Assembly (NCBI RefSeq): GCF_900091475.1
Contig: NZ_FMIB01000002.1
Span: 5,208,001-5,272,000, forward strand
Direction: 5' to 3'
Origin: Micromonospora chersina
Lineage (GTDB): Bacteria; Actinomycetota; Actinomycetes; Mycobacteriales; Micromonosporaceae
DNA: 64,000 nucleotides
Under the pieces are notes generated by a model. The model was not told the DNA's origin and did no database searches. It saw only the letters and a list, made by a program, of their open reading frames with translations. The position numbers and the translations under genes are program-made. This document shows, piece after piece, positions 59,518-64,000 of the stretch; within the stretch, counting starts at the first letter, position 1; every line of letters begins with the position of its first letter.

Positions 59518-60780
59518 ATGACCATGACCGTTCCCACCTTCGCCGCCACCGGCCTGGCCCCCGCGCTGGTCACCGAGCTGGCCGCGCAGGGCATCACCGA
59601 GCCGTTCCCCATCCAGGCGGCGACGCTGCCGGACTCGCTGGCCGGCCGCGACGTGCTCGGCCGCGGGCGCACCGGCTCGGGCAAGACGCTGGCCTTCGGG
59701 CTGCCGCTGCTGCACCGCACGGCCGGTCGCAAGGCCCGCCCGGGCCGCCCGCTGGCGCTGGTGCTGGTGCCCACCCGCGAGCTGGCCCAGCAGGTCACCG
59801 CGGCGCTCACCCCGTACGCCCGGGCGCTCGGCCTGCGCTGCGCCACCGTGGTCGGCGGGCTCTCCCTCCAGCGGCAGGCGGACGCGCTGCGCGCCGGCGC
59901 TGAGGTGCTGGTGGCCACCCCGGGCCGGCTGCACGACCTGATCGACAGGCGCGACGCCCGGCTCGACCAGGTGGCCGTCACCGTGCTCGACGAGGCCGAC
60001 CAGATGGCCGACATGGGCTTCCTGCCGCAGGTGACGAAGCTGCTGGAGCAGGTCGACCCGAACGGCCAGCGGATGCTGTTCTCGGCCACCCTGGACGGCG
60101 GCGTGGACCGGCTGGTCCGCCGCTTCCTGAGCAACCCCGTGTCGCACTCCGTCGACCCGGGCACCGCCACGGTGACCGCCATGACCCACCACGTGCTGCA
60201 CGTCGAGGCGGAGGACAAGCCGGCCGCGCTGGCCCACATCGCCGCCCGCGAAGGCCGCACCATCCTGTTCATGGCCACCAAGCACCGCGCCGACCGGGTC
60301 GCGCGCCAACTGCTCGCCAAGGGGGTACGCGCCGCCGCGCTGCACGGCGGCAAGACCCAGCCGCAGCGCACCCGGATCCTGGAGCAGTTCCGCACCGGTC
60401 ACGTCACCGCGCTGGTGGCCACCGACGTGGCGGCCCGGGGCATCCACGTGGACGGGCTGGACCTGGTGGTCAACGCCGACCCGCCGACCGAGGCGAAGGA
60501 CTACCTGCACCGGGGCGGCCGGACCGCCCGGGCGGGGGAGTCCGGCACCGTGGTCACACTGGTCCTGCCGGAGCAGCGCCGGGACGTCTCCCGGCTCATG
60601 ACGGTCGCCGGCATCACCCCGCACACCGCCCGGGTACGCCCCGGCGACGAGGAACTGACCCGCGTCACCGGCGCCCGCCAGCCCACCGGCGTCCCGGTCA
60701 CCCTCACCCCGCCGCCCGCGCCGCACGCCGCCGCGGCCTCGCGGCCGTCCCGCTCCCGCCGCCCGCGCCGCCGGGGCTGA
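59518..60780 (+). CDS. DEAD-box ATP-dependent RNA helicase
   Basis: A 420-aa RNA helicase of the RhlE/CsdA type. Q motif with PFPIQAATLPDSLAGRD, motif I GRGRTGSGKT, Ia VPTREL, Ib TPGRL, motif II DEAD (VLDEADQMADMG), III SAT, and in the second half DVAARGIHVDG and RGGRTARAG. The C-terminal tail is short and basic (SRPSRSRRPRRR). Neighbour cspA and the structured leader suggest cold induction and self-control. It ends eight bases from the convergent Rrf2 gene. Confidence 0.94.
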   Translation: MTMTVPTFAATGLAPALVTELAAQGITEPFPIQAATLPDSLAGRDVLGRGRTGSGKTLAFGLPLLHRTAGRKARPGRPLALVLVPTRELAQQVTAALTPYARALGLRCATVVGGLSLQRQADALRAGAEVLVATPGRLHDLIDRRDARLDQVAVTVLDEADQMADMGFLPQVTKLLEQVDPNGQRMLFSATLDGGVDRLVRRFLSNPVSHSVDPGTATVTAMTHHVLHVEAEDKPAALAHIAAREGRTILFMATKHRADRVARQLLAKGVRAAALHGGKTQPQRTRILEQFRTGHVTALVATDVAARGIHVDGLDLVVNADPPTEAKDYLHRGGRTARAGESGTVVTLVLPEQRRDVSRLMTVAGITPHTARVRPGDEELTRVTGARQPTGVPVTLTPPPAPHAAAASRPSRSRRPRRRG

Positions 60781-60788
60781 TCCCGACG

Positions 60789-61232
60789 TCAGGACGCGGC
60801 GGCGCGGTCGGCCAGCAGGTCGGCGAGGGTGGTCCGGTCGACCACCAGGGCGATCGCGCCGTCCACCGCCAGCCAGACGTCCCGCAGCCCGGCGGCCACC
60901 CCGTGGTAACCGGCGTGGTCGGCGGGCATGCCCCGGACGCTCGTCAGCGCGCCGCCCACCGCCCGCAGCACGTCACCGACGCTGATCTCGGCGGCCGGGC
61001 GGGTGAGCGCGTACCCGCCCTCGTTGCCGCGGTGGCTGTGCAGCAGCCCGGCCCGACGCAGGTCGAGCAGGATGCCCTGGAGGAAGCTGAGCGGGATGTC
61101 CTGGCGCTCGGCCAGGCTCGCCGCCTTGACCAGCTCGCCGGCGCCGAACCCCCCGTCGCCGGTGGACCCGGCGGCGTCGGCGACGGCGAGCATGGCCCGG
61201 AGCGCGTAGTCGGCGCGCGCGGAGACGTACAC
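60789..61232 (-). CDS. Rrf2-family transcriptional regulator
   Basis: A 147-aa winged-helix regulator. MYVSARADYALRAML opens the family pattern; the recognition region is AERQDIPLSFLQGILLDLRRAG and the wing RGNEGGYAL. No cysteine is present, so it carries no iron-sulfur cluster, unlike IscR or NsrR; CymR/CysR-type members sense sulfur status through protein contact. It is the last gene of the ABC operon above it, five bases after the permease, and probably binds the palindrome at 63972 to repress the whole operon. GTG start. Confidence 0.88.
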   Translation of the reverse strand: MYVSARADYALRAMLAVADAAGSTGDGGFGAGELVKAASLAERQDIPLSFLQGILLDLRRAGLLHSHRGNEGGYALTRPAAEISVGDVLRAVGGALTSVRGMPADHAGYHGVAAGLRDVWLAVDGAIALVVDRTTLADLLADRAAAS

Positions 61233-61236
61233 GGCG

Positions 61237-62121
61237 TCAGTTGCCGGCCTGGTCCAGCACGCCCCAGCGGCGGCGGATCGCCTTGTCGGCCGCGCCGAAC
61301 GCGGCGTCCACCAGCAGGCCCACCACCAGGATGACGATCATGATGGCCATCAGCCGGGGCGCCTCGCTCAGCTCCCGGGCGTAGGTCAGCTGCGCGCCGA
61401 TCGAGGTCCGGGTGGCGATGACCACCAGCAGCTCGCCGGCCATCAGGCTGCGCCAGGCGAACGCCCAGCCCTGCTTGAGTCCGGCCACGATGGCCGGCAG
61501 CGCGGCCGGCGCGATGACGTACCGGTACAGGTCCAGCCCGCGGGCGCCGAGGTTGCGTCCGGCCCGGACCAGCAACGGCGGCACGTAGTCCACGCCGTGG
61601 ATGACGCCGTTTGCCACCGACGGCGCCGCGCCGAGCACCACCACGAAGAAGATGGCCTGCTCGCTGAGTTGGAAGAGCAGGATCGCGAGGGGGAACCAGG
61701 CGATCGACGGCATGGTCTGCAACGCGGTGATCATCGAGCCGAGCGCGGCGCGGAGCACCTTCACCCGGGCCACCGCGAGACCGAGCAGCAGGCCGACGGC
61801 GACCGCGGCGGCGAAGCCCACGGCGGCGCGGCGGGCCGTGGTGGCCAGGCCGTGCCAGAGCGCCGGGCTGGCCACGTAGTGGCCCAGGTCCTCGAAGACG
61901 ACCACCGGCCCGGGCAGCGCCCACGGGTCCTTCCAGCCGGTCCAGACCACGGCCTGCCAGAGGGCGACGGCCAGGGCCAGCGCGGCCAGCTTCGGCCAGG
62001 TGGTCGACCAGACCCGGCGCAGCCGGGACGGCGCCTTCTCCCGGCCGGCGATCTCCAGGGCGTCCAGGCCGGAGATCTCCGCGTCGGTGCGCGGCGCTCC
62101 AGCGAGCGTGTCACTGGCCAT
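61237..62121 (-). CDS. ABC transporter permease, sulfonate/nitrate/taurine type
   Basis: A 294-aa permease with six helices: the first at about residues 44-62, then a periplasmic stretch, then the BPD domain with the EAA loop RNLGARGLDLYRYVIAPAALP. The phrase MITALQTMPSIAWFPLAILLF is the SsuC/TauC/NrtB signature. Forms the channel for the solute delivered by the lipoprotein encoded two genes upstream. Its start overlaps the ATPase gene by 11 bp. Substrate likely a sulfonate, given the Rrf2 gene, but nitrate is possible. Confidence 0.9.
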   Translation of the reverse strand: MASDTLAGAPRTDAEISGLDALEIAGREKAPSRLRRVWSTTWPKLAALALAVALWQAVVWTGWKDPWALPGPVVVFEDLGHYVASPALWHGLATTARRAAVGFAAAVAVGLLLGLAVARVKVLRAALGSMITALQTMPSIAWFPLAILLFQLSEQAIFFVVVLGAAPSVANGVIHGVDYVPPLLVRAGRNLGARGLDLYRYVIAPAALPAIVAGLKQGWAFAWRSLMAGELLVVIATRTSIGAQLTYARELSEAPRLMAIMIVILVVGLLVDAAFGAADKAIRRRWGVLDQAGN

Positions 62122-62890
62122 GGCGGCCCACCTCCGTACGCAGCCGGTCGGTGACGTCGGCGGCGATGGCCGCGATCTCCGGCGAGTCGATCCGCCGGGG
62201 TCGCGGCACGTCGACCTCGGTGGAGTAGATGATCCGGCCGGGCCGGCTGGACAGCAGGATGATCCGGTCGGCGAGGCGGGCCGCCTCGCGGACGTTGTGG
62301 GTCACGAAGATCACGGTGAGCTTCCGCTCGGACCAGATCCGCTCCAGCTCGTCGTGCAGGATGTCCCGGGTCATGGCGTCGAGCGCGCCGAACGGCTCGT
62401 CCATCAGCAGCACCGGGGTGTCCAGGGCCAGGGTGCGGGCCAGCGCGACCCGCTGCCGCATGCCGCCGGAGAGCTGGTGCGGGCGCTTGCGGGCGAAGTC
62501 GGCCAGGTGGACCGTCCGCAGCAGCTCGGCGACCCGAGCCCTGCGCTCGTTGCGGGGCAGCCCGCGAAGCTTGAGCGGCACCTCCACATTGCCCTCGACG
62601 GTGAGCCACGGGAAGAGCGCCGACTCCTGGAACATGAGGCCGGGGTTGACCCCCTCGCCCAGGTCGATCCGGCCGCCGCTGGTCCGGTCCAGCCCGGCCA
62701 CCAGGTTGAGCAGGGTGCTCTTGCCGCAGCCGGACGCGCCGACCAGGCAGACGAATTCGCCGGGGGCCACGTCCAGCGAGACCCCGTCCAGGGCCAGGAC
62801 GGCGTGCTCGCCCTGGCCGTACACCTTTGTCACGCCGCGCAGCGCGACCGAGCCGGTCGCGCTGCGCGGGGTCGTCGTGGTCGACGTCAC
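62111..62890 (-). CDS. ABC transporter ATP-binding protein, sulfonate/nitrate/taurine type
   Basis: A 259-aa ATPase. Walker A VGASGCGKSTLLNLV at about residues 52-66, Q-loop LMFQESALFPWLTV, signature LSGGMRQRVALARTL, Walker B VLLMDEPFGALDAMT, H-loop VFVTHNV-like FVTHNVREA. The SsuB/NrtD group is recognised by FQESALFPWLTV. The GTG start overlaps the stop of the binding-protein gene (GTGA), and its end overlaps the permease start. Confidence 0.93.
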   Translation of the reverse strand: MTSTTTTPRSATGSVALRGVTKVYGQGEHAVLALDGVSLDVAPGEFVCLVGASGCGKSTLLNLVAGLDRTSGGRIDLGEGVNPGLMFQESALFPWLTVEGNVEVPLKLRGLPRNERRARVAELLRTVHLADFARKRPHQLSGGMRQRVALARTLALDTPVLLMDEPFGALDAMTRDILHDELERIWSERKLTVIFVTHNVREAARLADRIILLSSRPGRIIYSTEVDVPRPRRIDSPEIAAIAADVTDRLRTEVGRHGQ

Positions 62891-63951
62891 GGCTGGACGA
62901 CCTCGGCCTTGCCCTGCGCCTTGAGCACCTCGTTGAGGTACTTCAGGTCGTAGAGGCCGTTCAGGTCCACCGGCTGGGTCAGCCCGACGGCGACGGCGTG
63001 GTCCAGCCCGGCCTTCAGCGAGGACGGGATGGGGTCGTTGGTGAACTCCAGCGTGGGCCAGGCCTGCTTGATCAGCTTGAGGTCCAGCGGCTTGCCGGTG
63101 ATCTTGCCGATGTGGTCGGAGATGGCCTGCTGCGCCTCGTCCGGCTTGCTGTTGACGAACTCGTTCGCCGCGACCTGCCCCTCGACGAGCTTCTTCACCA
63201 CGTCCGGGTGCGCCTTGAGGAACTTGGTGCTGACCAGCAGGTTGGTGATGACGAACTTCTTGTCCGGCCAGAGGTCGCGCTCGTCGACGAGCACCTTGCC
63301 GCCCGCGTTGACCAGCCGGGAGACGAAGGGCTCGGGCACCCACGCGCCGTCGATGGCGCCGGTGCCGAAGGTCTCGACGGTCTGCGCGTTCTCCTGGGGG
63401 ACCACCTTGACGTCGCCGCCGCCCTCCTTGGTGGTCTGGAGGCCCTTCTCCTTGAGCCAGTAGCGCAGCGCGACGTCCTGGGTGTTGCCGAGCTGCGGCG
63501 TGGCGATCTTCTTGCCGCGCAGCTGCTCCACCGAGGTGATCTCCGGCTTCACCACCAGGGCCACGCCGCCGGACGCGGCGCCGGAGACGACCCGGACCGC
63601 CTCGCCCTTGGACTTCGAGAAGGCGTTCACCGTCGGGTTCGGACCGATGTACGTGGCGTCGAGCGCGCCGGAGAAGACCGCCTCGATGGCCGCCGGGCCG
63701 GCGTTGAAGGTCTTGGTCTCCAGCGTGACGCCGCTGCCCAGCTTCTCCTTGAAGATGCCCTTCTCCACGCCGACCACGGCCGGCGCGTGGGTGATGTTCG
63801 GGAAGTAGCCCAGGCGCAGCGTGACCGGACCGGAGCCACCGGCGGCGTCGTCGCTGTCGTCGCCGCAGGCCGCGGTGGCGCCCAGGGTGGCCGCGCCGAC
63901 CACGGCGAGGGTGGCCAGGGTGACCAGGCGGCGGAAGGGGAGCCGTCTCAT
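62887..63951 (-). CDS. ABC transporter substrate-binding lipoprotein, sulfonate/nitrate/taurine type
   Basis: A 354-aa lipoprotein. Signal peptide with lipobox ATAAC and lipid Cys29. The mature part begins VTLRLGYFPNITHAPAVVG, the NMT1/SsuA-like strand, with NAGPAAIEAVFSGALDATYIG and GAIDGAWVPEPF downstream. It presents the solute to the permease. First gene of the operon: lipoprotein, ATPase, permease, Rrf2. The upstream 21-bp palindrome is the probable repressor site. Confidence 0.92.
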   Translation of the reverse strand: MRRLPFRRLVTLATLAVVGAATLGATAACGDDSDDAAGGSGPVTLRLGYFPNITHAPAVVGVEKGIFKEKLGSGVTLETKTFNAGPAAIEAVFSGALDATYIGPNPTVNAFSKSKGEAVRVVSGAASGGVALVVKPEITSVEQLRGKKIATPQLGNTQDVALRYWLKEKGLQTTKEGGGDVKVVPQENAQTVETFGTGAIDGAWVPEPFVSRLVNAGGKVLVDERDLWPDKKFVITNLLVSTKFLKAHPDVVKKLVEGQVAANEFVNSKPDEAQQAISDHIGKITGKPLDLKLIKQAWPTLEFTNDPIPSSLKAGLDHAVAVGLTQPVDLNGLYDLKYLNEVLKAQGKAEVVQP

Positions 63952-63971
63952 CGTGTATCCAATCCGCAGTA

Positions 63972-63992
63972 TTCCTACTTAGTTGGTAGGAA
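63972..63992. promoter_or_regulatory. 21-bp palindrome upstream of the ABC operon, probable Rrf2 operator
   Basis: TTCCTAC-TTAGTTG-GTAGGAA has perfect 7-bp arms, 20 bp before the start codon of the lipoprotein gene, in an AT-rich patch of this GC-rich window. The operon's own Rrf2 protein is the obvious candidate binder. Confidence 0.6.
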
Positions 63993-64000
63993 GACTGGGG

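Noticed and set aside
55128..60395. Very long open frame on the minus strand (over 1700 codons) opposite adnB, cspA and the helicase
   Set aside because: It is the mirror of high-GC codon bias. Its protein is a run of Arg, Gly, Pro and Val without any domain, and it lies antisense to three well-supported genes.

Overview
The window is high-GC actinobacterial DNA, most likely from a Micromonospora-like member of the Micromonosporaceae. The signs are coding sequence with almost every third codon position G or C, GTG, TTG and probable CTG starts, and many genes whose start codon lies 6-8 nt after a TANNNT box (leaderless transcripts). The gene set also fits: mycothiol deacetylase mshB, the AdnAB helicase-nuclease, the actinobacterial DapD/DapC/DapE lysine branch, a SigE-family sigma factor, and a Sdh operon with a single five-helix-type anchor. 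The order mshB, fdxC, dapC, dapD, dapE, LOG matches, from memory, the Rv1170-Rv1205 region of Mycobacterium tuberculosis. No rRNA, tRNA, CRISPR array, insertion sequence, prophage or recognisable defence island was seen; this is mostly chromosomal core plus lineage-specific genes.

Layout. 1-2.2 kb: end of an ABC exporter gene and the alkylation-repair pair alkA-ogt. 2.2-4.1 kb: a 34-bp tandem repeat, a terminator, an ECF sigma factor with a membrane partner, and an orphan gene. 4-13 kb: EamA exporter with divergent MarR regulator, S51 peptidase, ychF and small single genes (GNAT, DinB, VOC, YdcF, methyltransferase, PH domain). 13-18 kb: a PCD-like protein, mutT and sdhCAB. 18-30.5 kb: tldD-tldE, a complete oligopeptide ABC operon, an S9 prolyl peptidase and mshB, together a possible peptide uptake and breakdown neighbourhood. 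30.5-44 kb: membrane proteins, a triple Rho_N-domain protein, GNAT, fdxC-dapC, M48 protease, tyrA, SIMPL, a kinase, a giant membrane hydrolase and a hexapeptide acetyltransferase. 44-51.7 kb: a secreted subtilase, divergent dapD/dapE, a 53-aa protein and two LOG-family genes. 51.7-60.8 kb: adnA-adnB, then cspA and a DEAD-box helicase, each with a structured leader. 60.8-64 kb: a sulfonate/nitrate-type ABC operon ending in its own Rrf2 regulator.

Most unusual signals. (1) Two copies of a 61-bp palindromic repeat with identical 15-bp ends, one inserted in frame inside the alkA coding sequence, in the manner of Rickettsia palindromic elements. (2) A perfect 11-bp hairpin followed by CTTTT that buries the Shine-Dalgarno of the DEAD-box helicase gene. 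(3) A rotationally symmetric 10-bp promoter box serving dapD and dapE, both apparently leaderless. (4) Two operators with the same CATAC-N3-GTATG core six kilobases apart. (5) A hairpin leader in front of the triple Rho_N protein gene. No complete new multi-gene system was found; the novelty lies in repeats and RNA-level regulation.
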